From: Pseudoselenomonas ruminantium
GTDB lineage: Bacteria; Bacillota; Negativicutes; Selenomonadales; Selenomonadaceae
Length of the DNA: 64,000 bases
Direction of reading: 5' to 3'
Assembly (NCBI GenBank): GCA_002373045.1
Contig: DFHU01000003.1
Coordinates: forward strand, 24,681-88,680
The translations under genes were made by a program, and so were the position numbers. The notes under the pieces were generated by a model. The model was given only the letters and a program-made list of their open reading frames with translations. It did no database searches and was not told the origin of the DNA. Every line of letters starts with the position of its first letter. Positions within the stretch are counted from its first letter, which is position 1. Positions 15,384-22,526 of this stretch are shown one piece after another.

Positions 15384-16058
15384 TTATTTTCTGCGGGAAG
15401 GGCAGTTCTTTTGCGTACAGGCGGCACAACCCTTGGGGCTGTGCTTCGCCGTACTGCTTTCCTGTTTGCGGTAGAGTCCGATGAGGGCGGTAATGCTCTT
15501 GCGTGGCGTGAGCATCATGGAGGTGGTGAGCTTTACGCCGATTTGTTCGGCCTTGGCCAGCCGGATTAATTCCGGCTGCTGCGTTAGTGGCCAGTCACCA
15601 TAGCCGGGGCTGAAGCGCCATTTCAGTAAAAAGCCCTGCGCGGCCATCTTGGGACTGATGGCTTTTTCCATGCCATCGGCAAGTTGTTCCACGGCAGCTG
15701 TGGCGGCCGCATCCATGAGGACAGCGCTGCTGTATTCCCCACTCGAAAAGCGTCTGGTGATATCTTCTTCGATATCTTCGCCTACGGTAGCCGATAAGGC
15801 AATAACCTTTTCGCAGCCAGCCAGATGTTGGCCGATTTTTTTTCCTTGCAGCGGACAGGGGGGATGGGCGTTTATCGTTTGTGTTTCACAATCGTAATCG
15901 TAAATCTCCCAGATTCCTTTAGGCTTTGCCAATAGGCGAGTATCTTCGCAGGCTTCCAGGATTTTTCCTTCGTCAAAATCAGTAGCTTTTTGCAGGCCTG
16001 CATAGCGGCGGGCTTCGGCTGCATCAATGGAAAGCAGGGGGGCATTATAAACGGGCAT
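15384..16058 (-). CDS. Methionine synthase reactivation-domain protein
   Basis: A 224-residue protein equivalent to the C-terminal activation domain of MetH, which binds AdoMet and remethylates cob(II)alamin after accidental oxidation. The family signature RFSPGYGDWPL (near residue 150) and LTTSMMLTPRKSITALIGL match the domain; the AdoMet-binding RxxxGYG is present. The C terminus ends in CAACTQKNC, a Cys cluster common in stand-alone versions and possibly metal-binding. It is the first gene of a two-gene operon with metH. The start at 16058 has GAGGTGGTGAG upstream. A flavodoxin or ferredoxin electron donor is not encoded nearby. Confidence 0.9.
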   Translation of the reverse strand: MPVYNAPLLSIDAAEARRYAGLQKATDFDEGKILEACEDTRLLAKPKGIWEIYDYDCETQTINAHPPCPLQGKKIGQHLAGCEKVIALSATVGEDIEEDITRRFSSGEYSSAVLMDAAATAAVEQLADGMEKAISPKMAAQGFLLKWRFSPGYGDWPLTQQPELIRLAKAEQIGVKLTTSMMLTPRKSITALIGLYRKQESSTAKHSPKGCAACTQKNCPSRRK

Positions 16059-16085
16059 TGACTCACCACCTCAAATTTTTTTCAT

Positions 16086-16101
16086 TGTTTCACGTGAAAC
16101 A
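16086..16101. promoter_or_regulatory. parS: parS site 1
   Basis: TGTTTCACGTGAAACA, a perfect 16-bp palindrome identical to the Bacillus-type ParB-binding consensus. It lies between the divergent methionine-synthase operon and parA, so ParB loading could also touch parA transcription. A further inverted repeat, TTTTGGAC/GTCCAAAA (16145-16179), lies in the same gap; its role is unknown. Confidence 0.95.
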
Positions 16102-16267
16102 ATAGCATTTTTTGGCATTTCATATTATTATATAGGTATGCTGTTTTTGGACGGGGATGAAATTTACATCTGTCCAAAATAAAACCTGTAATGTAACAAT
16201 TATACTTATTTTAAGGAAAATACACAAGCGTTACTGTAACTTATAGTACAGTGTAAGAAAGTGGTGA

Positions 16268-17035
16268 ATGATTTTGGCAAAGATTATTGCGGTTGCCAAT
16301 CAAAAGGGCGGTGTGGGTAAAACCACGACGTCGGTGAATTTATCCGCCTGTCTGGCGGCCAAGAAGAAAAAGGTTTTGTTGGTGGATTGTGACCCGCAGG
16401 GCAATGCCAGCAGTGGTTTTGGGGTGGATAAGTCGACCTTGCAGGGCAAGACAATCTATCAGGTGTTAATCGACAATGTTCCGGTAATGGATGTGATTCA
16501 GAAGACGGAATTCAAGGTGGATATCCTGCCGGCGAATATTGATTTAGCTGGTGCCGAAGTTGAATTGGTGGCAGCTATCTCCCGTGAAACGCGGTTGAAA
16601 AAAGCGCTGGATGCCGTGCGGGATAATTACGATTACATCATCATCGACTGCCCGCCGTCGCTGGGGCTGTTGACGCTTAATTCGCTGACGGCCGCCGATT
16701 CGGTATTGGTGCCGATTCAGTGTGAGTTTTATGCGTTGGAAGGCGTGGCACAGCTTATGCGTACCATTGAACTCGTGCGCAGCAATCTGAATGCGAACTT
16801 GAAGCTGGAAGGCGTGGTTATGACCATGTACGATTCTCGTACGAAGCTTGCTGAACAGGTCGTAGCCGAAGTGCGAAACAGCTTTGATACGGTGGTCTAC
16901 AAGACCATGATTCCGCGCAATGTACGCCTGAGTGAAGCGCCTTCTTTTGGTCAGCCCATCATTTATTACGATAAGAAATCCAAGGGCTCGGAAGTGTATA
17001 TGAAGTTGGCGAAAGAGGTGATTGCTTGTGGCTAA
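16268..17035 (+). CDS. parA: Chromosome-partitioning ATPase ParA (Soj)
   Basis: A Walker-type ATPase that binds DNA non-specifically when ATP-bound and helps separate newly replicated origins with ParB; Soj also controls DnaA in Bacillus. The deviant Walker A KGGVGKTTTSVNL lies at residues 14-26, Walker B-like YIIIDCPPSLGLLTLNSL near 120, and the conserved RNVRLSEAPSFGQPI near 218. The short N terminus, with no HTH domain, is the chromosomal type. The ATG at 16268 is used, but TTG 16274 is a possible alternative. The stop overlaps parB by 8 bp. Confidence 0.95.
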   Translation: MILAKIIAVANQKGGVGKTTTSVNLSACLAAKKKKVLLVDCDPQGNASSGFGVDKSTLQGKTIYQVLIDNVPVMDVIQKTEFKVDILPANIDLAGAEVELVAAISRETRLKKALDAVRDNYDYIIIDCPPSLGLLTLNSLTAADSVLVPIQCEFYALEGVAQLMRTIELVRSNLNANLKLEGVVMTMYDSRTKLAEQVVAEVRNSFDTVVYKTMIPRNVRLSEAPSFGQPIIYYDKKSKGSEVYMKLAKEVIACG

Positions 17036-17984
17036 GCAAGGCGGCCTGGGCAAGGGCTTAGGGGCACTATTGGGGAATTCTAAACCGGTCAGTGAAAGCG
17101 CAGCTGTAGGAAAGGCACATAAAATCGCCATTACCGCGATTCAGCCCAATCGCTATCAGCCACGGATGGAATTTGATGAAAGTGCCTTGGAGGAACTCAA
17201 GGATTCCGTTAAGGAATTTGGCGTGCTGCAGCCCTTGCTGGTGCGCAAAGTGGCGGAGAACCGTTACGAGCTGATTGCCGGGGAGCGCCGTTTGCGGGCG
17301 GCAAAACTTGCCGGCCTTACGGAAGTGCCTGTAGAAGTCCGGGAATACAACAATGAGGAAATCGCGCAGATTGCCCTGATTGAAAATATTCAGCGGGAAA
17401 ACTTAAATGCGATGGAAGAAGCCAAGGCTTATGAACGCTTGATGAAAGAGTTCAGCCTCACGCAGGAAACCGTAGCGAAAAAAGTGGGACGCAGCCGTTC
17501 GCATATCGCGAATTTCCTGCGTCTCTTAAACCTGGCTGAACAGGTACAGGCTTATGTCGCTAACGGCAGTTTGTCCATGGGGCAGGCAAAACCGCTTTTG
17601 GCCTTGGAAAATCAGGATTTGCAGCTGGAGGCGGCAGATTACATCCAGAGCAAGGAACTTTCCGCCCGCCAGTCGGAACAACTCGTGAAGAAACTGCTGG
17701 AAAATCCGGACTTGCTGCATGAACACAGTGGAGAACAGAGTGCCAAGGAAAAGCCAGAGCAGGATGTCTTCATCCGCGATGCAGTGGACAAATTGACGCA
17801 GATGTTTGGTACACAGGTAAGAATTCAGACGGGGAAGAAAAAGAGCAAGCTGGAAATCGAGTTCTATTCGCCGGAAGACTTGGAACGCATTATGGGAACG
17901 ATGCTGGAAAAACAGCAGAACACCAAGCAGGCCAAGATGGATGCTTTGCGTCAGTTTTCACAGACAGGTAAATTTACGGTATAA
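17028..17984 (+). CDS. parB: Chromosome-partitioning CTPase ParB (Spo0J)
   Basis: Binds parS, closes as a clamp upon CTP binding and spreads to recruit SMC. The 318-residue protein begins KQGGLGKGLGALLG, the ParA-stimulating tail. The CTP-binding motifs are NRYQPRMEF and ELIAGERRLRAAKLAG (GERRxRA, about residues 82-95). The HTH that reads parS is around ETVAKKVGRSRSHIANFLRLL. The C-terminal dimerisation region ends LRQFSQTGKFTV. GTG 17028 is chosen because AGAGGTGA precedes it by 7 bases; a TTG two codons earlier is the alternative. Six parS-like sites occur within 20 kb. Confidence 0.95.
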   Translation: MAKQGGLGKGLGALLGNSKPVSESAAVGKAHKIAITAIQPNRYQPRMEFDESALEELKDSVKEFGVLQPLLVRKVAENRYELIAGERRLRAAKLAGLTEVPVEVREYNNEEIAQIALIENIQRENLNAMEEAKAYERLMKEFSLTQETVAKKVGRSRSHIANFLRLLNLAEQVQAYVANGSLSMGQAKPLLALENQDLQLEAADYIQSKELSARQSEQLVKKLLENPDLLHEHSGEQSAKEKPEQDVFIRDAVDKLTQMFGTQVRIQTGKKKSKLEIEFYSPEDLERIMGTMLEKQQNTKQAKMDALRQFSQTGKFTV

Positions 17985-18010
17985 ATCATAGGGGAGTTTG
18001 GGAATTTAGC

Positions 18011-18520
18011 ATGGATATCAACTATTTTATGAAGTTTATGGGCGATAATATGCCATTTTTGGTGGTGATTATGGCCGTTATTATGTTCATTATGCTTTGC
18101 ATCATGATTAAGCAGGCATGGACACTCAGCTATATGAAAAAGCGCTATCGCAAGATGATGAGTGGCGTGGATGGCGATAATCTGGAACGTCTGCTCATGG
18201 GGCATATTGATGAAGTGCGTCATGTGGTGGAAGAAAATAAGCGTCTGGATGCAGAAAACCGCCGCATTGATGAGCTTTTGCAAATGGCTGTTACCCGCGT
18301 GGGCATGGTGCGTTTCCGGGCGTTTGAGGATATGGGCAGCGACCTCAGCTACGCTGTGGCCATGCTGGATTCACATAACAATGGCGTCGTGATGTCCAGC
18401 ATTTTTGGCCGTGAGGATTCCCGTGGCTATGCCAAACCCATTGAGGATGGCAAATCCACTTATCCCATGACGAAGGAAGAAGAACAGGCTTTGCAGGAAG
18501 CAATGAGCAAGGCAAAGTAA
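18011..18520 (+). CDS. DUF4446 family membrane protein
   Basis: A 169-residue protein with one N-terminal transmembrane helix (VVIMAVIMFIMLCIMI), a basic stretch, a short coiled segment (EENKRLDAENRRIDELLQ) and the conserved C-terminal block VGMVRFRAFEDMGSDLSYAV followed by NGVVMSSIFGREDSRGYAKP, diagnostic for DUF4446. The family is regularly found directly after parB in Firmicutes and Negativicutes, as here (26 bp gap), but its function is unknown. Topology suggests a short outside tail and a cytosolic domain. Co-transcription with parAB is likely. Confidence 0.9.
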   Translation: MDINYFMKFMGDNMPFLVVIMAVIMFIMLCIMIKQAWTLSYMKKRYRKMMSGVDGDNLERLLMGHIDEVRHVVEENKRLDAENRRIDELLQMAVTRVGMVRFRAFEDMGSDLSYAVAMLDSHNNGVVMSSIFGREDSRGYAKPIEDGKSTYPMTKEEEQALQEAMSKAK

Positions 18521-18542
18521 TTTTTGAGAAAGGAAGGCTCAA

Positions 18543-19505
18543 ATGTCAGCAGAGAATGAAAAAAATAAGACTGCTGCGGAGGAGTATACGATTAAATTTA
18601 TCCCCCCACAGGGTGGCGACACAAAGACCATCCGCCTGCCAGGTACGCTGTTTAAATACGGTGTGATTTCCTTATTGGCGGGCGCAATGCTCTTTGTCGG
18701 TGCATTCAGCTATGCGGTGTACAGCACATTTGTCAATCGCAATGGTGCGGCCGAGATTGAGGATTTGCGTCAGGTAAACAGCATTCAGCAGGAACAACTT
18801 TTGCAGTTGGCCAAGAAAGCGAATGCGTTGCAGGAAGATATGAACCAGCTCAAGAAGCTGGAAGAAGATATTCGGCGTTTGTCCGGGGCACAGCCCATGC
18901 AGGAAAATAATTCCAGCAATGGTGACGGCAACCAAAGTGTTGACCCGGAAACGCATAATGGCCAGGGTGGGCCAATCAGCACGCCTACGGTGCAAAATGT
19001 CAGTGATACCCTGGCCTTGGTTGAGCAGGGCTTGGCGGTCAGACGCCAGTCCCTTACGGCATTGAAGGAAGAACTCAGCCAGCGGCAGAAGGAACTTGGG
19101 GCAGTCAGCATTAATCTGCCTGGAGGCACTACGCCAGCCATTTGGCCAGCGCGTGGTGTAGTAAGCTCGCCTTATGGTCTGCGCTGGAATGGTTCGGATT
19201 TCCATCCGGGCATTGATATCGCCAATGACATGGGCACGCCGATTTTGGCTACGGCTGACGGTGTTGTGCGCGTGGCAGGCTGGAATGATGGCGGCTACGG
19301 CAACATGGTGGATATCGACCATGGCAATGGCATTATGACCCGCTATGGACATGCTATGCAGGTGGCGGTAACTGCCGGACAGCATGTGCGCCGGGGACAG
19401 GTAATCGCCTATATGGGCAGTACCGGATTTTCGACGGGGCCGCATGTGCATTATGAGGTGCGGATTAATGGGCAGGCGGTAAATCCATCAGCCTATCTTC
19501 ATTAA
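18543..19505 (+). CDS. M23 family peptidoglycan endopeptidase, membrane-anchored
   Basis: A zinc peptidase that cuts peptide cross-links of peptidoglycan. The 320-residue protein has a cytosolic N-terminal tail, a transmembrane helix (residues about 40-62, GVISLLAGAMLFVGAFSYAV), a coiled coil (EIEDLRQVNSIQQEQLLQLA onward), a Ser/Asn/Gly-rich linker and the LytM domain: SPYGLRWNGSDFHPGIDIAN (first His and Asp ligands), then GPHVHYEVRINGQAVNP (HxH ligands). All zinc residues are present, so an active enzyme is expected rather than an EnvC/NlpD-type activator. It follows DUF4446 by 22 bp and ends the parAB transcription unit, where a set of palindromic repeats begins. Confidence 0.93.
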   Translation: MSAENEKNKTAAEEYTIKFIPPQGGDTKTIRLPGTLFKYGVISLLAGAMLFVGAFSYAVYSTFVNRNGAAEIEDLRQVNSIQQEQLLQLAKKANALQEDMNQLKKLEEDIRRLSGAQPMQENNSSNGDGNQSVDPETHNGQGGPISTPTVQNVSDTLALVEQGLAVRRQSLTALKEELSQRQKELGAVSINLPGGTTPAIWPARGVVSSPYGLRWNGSDFHPGIDIANDMGTPILATADGVVRVAGWNDGGYGNMVDIDHGNGIMTRYGHAMQVAVTAGQHVRRGQVIAYMGSTGFSTGPHVHYEVRINGQAVNPSAYLH

Positions 19506-19530
19506 ATTTTGTTTGGTTAACATCATAGCA

Positions 19531-19622
19531 TAAAGGCGCCCGCGGGGCTGTTATTATGTTTTCTTCGCCATAGACAGGCTTGTCAAAAGCTGCGAAAACA
19601 TAACAACAGCTTCGCGGGCTTA
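19531..19622. repeat. Palindromic repeat, copy 1
   Basis: A 92-bp imperfect palindrome. Left foot AAGGCGCCCG pairs with right foot CGGGCTT, leaving GC unpaired; the variable arm GCTGTTATTATGTTTTC pairs with GAAAACATAACAACAGC; the constant tip is AGACAGGCTTGTCAAAAGC, with GACA/TGTC able to pair. No reading frame or T run. Confidence 0.8.
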
Positions 19623-19653
19623 GTTTGTTGCATTGGATTTTTCATCTTGGCAA

Positions 19654-19745
19654 TAAGGCGCCCCAGGGGACTGGCAGTATTTTTCCTTCGCTGAGACAGG
19701 CTTGTCAAACGCTGCGGAAAAACACAGCCAGTCCCCTGGGGCTTA
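19654..19745. repeat. Palindromic repeat, copy 2
   Basis: Same feet and tip as copy 1, with an unrelated arm (CAGGGGACTGGC paired with GCCAGTCCCCTG). It starts 123 bp after copy 1, so spacing is nearly regular. Confidence 0.8.
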
Positions 19746-19779
19746 GTTTGTGGACATAGACGGATTTACATCGTTGTGA

Positions 19780-19870
19780 TAGGGCACCCAAGGGAGCTGG
19801 CAATATTTTTCCTTCGCTTAGACAGGCTTGTCAAACGCTGCGAAAAATACCGCCAGTTTCCTCGGGCTTA
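19780..19870. repeat. Palindromic repeat, copy 3
   Basis: Same layout, with the arm AGCTGGCAATATTTTTC paired imperfectly with GAAAAATACCGCCAGTT. The left foot is AGGGCACCC, one base changed. The flank TTTACATCGT before it is shared with copy 4 at 47.7 kb. Confidence 0.75.
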
Positions 19871-20018
19871 GTTCGTATTATAGAAGATTTTCCTTTAGGT
19901 GTTATAGTGGCTGTTCGTTTGGATAGGGGATTGCTTGTTTTGTAGTCCTTTGATGATGTATAATGAATATGTCTATAGAATATTAAGAAAAATTCTAACC
20001 TGAAATTGGGGCGGTTGT

Positions 20019-21017
20019 ATGTCGTTGAGTGGGGATTTAGTCGTATTTATTGACGCGGAAAATGCTTCTCCTAAGTGGGGCGTGCCGCTTTATGTGTGGC
20101 TCTGCCAGAATTTTAAGGTGCGGGAATGTTATTGTGTGGGCAACCGGGCTAAGACGGGGACGGATTATTTGCGTTTGGAAGGGCCGAAGTTTCACATTGT
20201 AAATAGTATGGTGGGGAAGGATTCAGCAGATACCTGGCTGGTTATGCTGGGGACGCGGGAGCTTTGCTTGCGGCGTTCGGTGAAGAAGGTCGCGATACTT
20301 TCTAATGACCGGGATTTTGCGCCACTGGCGTATCTGGCCGCTGAACGCAAGAAGAAGCTGATTATCTATGCGGCGGCTGTAAGCGGGGTAGACGGGCTGA
20401 AGCAGGCAATTAAGCGGATTGAGCCAGGGGAATCTGCGGCGGTGGAAACCATTGATTTGGATAAGCTCGTCGCTCAGCAGCTGGGCCGGCCGGTGGAGAG
20501 CTGGCAGGAAAAGCTGCTCACGGGTGCCAGAAACTTAATTAAGTTTCCCGGAAAAATTTGGCCGAGAAAAAACAAGACGGTTGCGCTGCCTTCCGCGAAT
20601 GTTATGGAGCCTTATCTACTGACACCGGCAAAGGGAAAAGCGGTCAGCGGAGCTGTGGGCAAGAAGAAAAAAAAGAAGGGGCATCATAAGCAGGACCTTT
20701 CGGTGGCTTTCAGCCAGTCGGATGGCGCTAGTGAACGCTTATTCCGCAACTTATCTCCGGAGCTGCACAATTATTTGGCCAAACGTCAAAGTCAGGTAAA
20801 GCTGATTTTAGCACCGGGGCTAAGTGGTGATTTTGTGGAGGTTCCGTTTATCGACGGTATGCGGGATGGCGTGTTTATGGCATTTCTCATCGCTTTTAAG
20901 GTCATCAAAAAAGGCAATCTGGATGATGATTTTTATCGTTCCTTGGGACTGGTACATCGACAGAATGCCGTTTATTATGACCGCGAAGGATTGGACTCTT
21001 TTGAGGCTGAGGAATAA
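20019..21017 (+). CDS. NYN-domain (LabA/PIN-like) protein
   Basis: A 332-residue cytosolic protein whose N-terminal 130 residues form a NYN domain, a PIN-like fold usually acting as a metal-dependent ribonuclease. The acidic catalytic positions are visible: VVFIDAENAS (Asp near 11), GKDSADTWLVM (Asp near 70) and LSNDRDFAPLAYLA (Asp near 96 and 98). A middle basic linker contains GKKKKKKGHHK, which could contact nucleic acid. The C-terminal 100 residues (ERLFRNLSPELHNYLAKRQS onward) are unrecognised. It is transcribed alone, with a TATAAT-like box near 19957. The RNA target is unknown. Confidence 0.8.
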   Translation: MSLSGDLVVFIDAENASPKWGVPLYVWLCQNFKVRECYCVGNRAKTGTDYLRLEGPKFHIVNSMVGKDSADTWLVMLGTRELCLRRSVKKVAILSNDRDFAPLAYLAAERKKKLIIYAAAVSGVDGLKQAIKRIEPGESAAVETIDLDKLVAQQLGRPVESWQEKLLTGARNLIKFPGKIWPRKNKTVALPSANVMEPYLLTPAKGKAVSGAVGKKKKKKGHHKQDLSVAFSQSDGASERLFRNLSPELHNYLAKRQSQVKLILAPGLSGDFVEVPFIDGMRDGVFMAFLIAFKVIKKGNLDDDFYRSLGLVHRQNAVYYDREGLDSFEAEE

Positions 21018-21118
21018 GTATTATGTATACTTGAGGAACAGGCGCGAGCATGCGGAAGCGCATTGTATTCCTGTATACCGTAAAAAAATACATAACATAA
21101 CAAAAGCATTATAATAGG

Positions 21119-21154
21119 AAAAGCTCTATGCATTTACTGGCATAGGGCTTTTTT
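21119..21154 (+). terminator. Terminator after the NYN gene
   Basis: AAAAGCTCTATGC pairs with GCATAGGGCTTTTTT. The rest of the 400-bp gap to 21420 is A+T-rich and holds the promoter of the glutamate synthase operon and four AAAAATACAT repeats. Confidence 0.85.
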
Positions 21155-21206
21155 ATTGCCTTTTTAAGTATAACTTATTTGTCACAGTGTAAATGGGGAA
21201 AATTAT

Positions 21207-21365
21207 AAAAATACATTTTGTTGCATAAAAATACATAAATATAAGGCGTAAATGCGCTTTTTACAGGGGTTATGGTGATTATAAATGCATATTTCTGACT
21301 TTTATCTTATTGACACAGGTTTACAAAGTTCTTATAATGTAAAATATGTTGTAATAAAAATACAT
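21207..21365 (+). promoter_or_regulatory. Repeated AAAAATACAT motifs before the glutamate synthase operon
   Basis: AAAAATACAT occurs at 21207, 21227 (20 bp apart, same helix face) and 21356, with one more at 21084. Two copies lie about 75-100 bp upstream of the -35 and one lies downstream of the -10. They could be activator or repressor sites, but A+T richness alone could also produce them. Confidence 0.3.
21310..21338 (+). promoter_or_regulatory. Promoter of the glutamate synthase operon
   Basis: TTGACA, 17-base spacer, TATAAT: a full-consensus housekeeping promoter, giving a leader of about 75 nt before ATG 21420. Confidence 0.85.
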
Positions 21366-21419
21366 CGAGTAAGGACAGATATGTAATATTTTGTATACAT
21401 TCGCAAAGGAGCGACAGTT

Positions 21420-22526
21420 ATGTGCAGAATTGGTTCGATAAAAAGCAAGGTGCCTATTCAGCCCTCCAAGGCCCTTCATTTGATGCTGCCACAGCAGGAA
21501 GGCCATGATAATTCGGGCTTTGCCATGGTCATGCAGGACCTCTATGGCATTTTCTCCAATTACAAGGATAAGCCCCTGCTTTCATTGGCTTGCACGCAGC
21601 GTGGTGCACAGTTGGTTGAGGACTATATGGATGCGCATAACTTTGTGCCGTTGGCTGAGTGGATTCCGGTTCCGGATAAGCGTCCGGGACTCGATATCAA
21701 GGCAATGCCCTACTATATCTTCCGCAATTATGACTATCCGGAAGAAGCTGGTCATATGAGTAAAGAGGAGAAGGAAAATCTCTTGCTCGATACGCGGCTG
21801 GCTCTGCGCAAAATTCTCACGGAGAACAATGCCGGTTTTGTGTATTCCTTCTGGCCGGATGTGCTGACCTTGAAGGAAATCGGCGACCCAGCGGATATTG
21901 CGACCTATTTCCATCTTTGGGACGATAATGGCTGCCTCGTGGCTAAATCCATCGTGGCGCAGTGCCGTCAGAATACGAACTATGATATCGTGCGCTATGC
22001 AGCGCATCCGTTCTTCCTACAGGGCTATACGCTCTGTGCTAACGGCGAAAATACCTTCTATACGAAGAACAAGGAATTTCAGTCTTCCCTGCACCGTGGC
22101 TATATCGGCTTTGAATCCGATTCCCAGTGCTTCCTGAATACCCTGCACTATGTGCACCATGAGCTCAAATGGCCGCTTACCTATTATAAGCACGTTATTA
22201 CGCCGCTGCCCTTTGAAGAATGCGAGCAGCGTGAGGATAAGGATGTGCTGGTGGCCATACGTCAGTCCCTGGCCAACTTGGAAATCAACGGTCCGAATAC
22301 GGTTATCGGCGTGCTGCCGGACTGCCGTATGATTACCTGCTGTGATTCCAAGAAGCTGCGTCCGGTAGTGGTGGGCCGTGATGAAAACATGGTGGCGATT
22401 TCCTCAGAGGTTTGCGGCATCAACGAAATCATGCCGAACCGTGACCAGTCGCAGGATATTTATCCCAATGAACGTGAGATTGTCGTGATTGACAATGACC
22501 TGGAGGTACAGAGATGGAAGCAGTAA
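21420..22526 (+). CDS. Glutamate synthase glutaminase-domain protein
   Basis: A class II (Ntn) glutamine amidotransferase domain as a separate protein, 368 residues. The nucleophile Cys2 is exposed once Met1 is removed (MCRIGSIKSK). The conserved GHDNSGFAMV near residue 28 matches the family H/N-S-G loop, and the rest (FESDSQCFLNTLHYVHHELK onward) is typical of archaeal-type split GltB. It releases ammonia from glutamine and should channel it to the FMN protein encoded next, whose start overlaps its end by 13 bp. GCAAAGGAGCG precedes ATG 21420. A solitary domain of this size, followed by FMN and GXGXG/FAD proteins, marks a multi-subunit glutamate synthase. Confidence 0.88.
   Translation: MCRIGSIKSKVPIQPSKALHLMLPQQEGHDNSGFAMVMQDLYGIFSNYKDKPLLSLACTQRGAQLVEDYMDAHNFVPLAEWIPVPDKRPGLDIKAMPYYIFRNYDYPEEAGHMSKEEKENLLLDTRLALRKILTENNAGFVYSFWPDVLTLKEIGDPADIATYFHLWDDNGCLVAKSIVAQCRQNTNYDIVRYAAHPFFLQGYTLCANGENTFYTKNKEFQSSLHRGYIGFESDSQCFLNTLHYVHHELKWPLTYYKHVITPLPFEECEQREDKDVLVAIRQSLANLEINGPNTVIGVLPDCRMITCCDSKKLRPVVVGRDENMVAISSEVCGINEIMPNRDQSQDIYPNEREIVVIDNDLEVQRWKQ

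Noticed and set aside
19531..19870. CRISPR array
   Set aside because: Repeats are about 90 bp, differ in the arms, and are separated by about 30 bp of partly shared sequence; no cas gene is near.
19531..19870. Integron attC sites
   Set aside because: There are feet with unpaired bases, but no GTTRRRY/RYYYAAC boxes, no cassette genes between copies and a conserved rather than variable tip.
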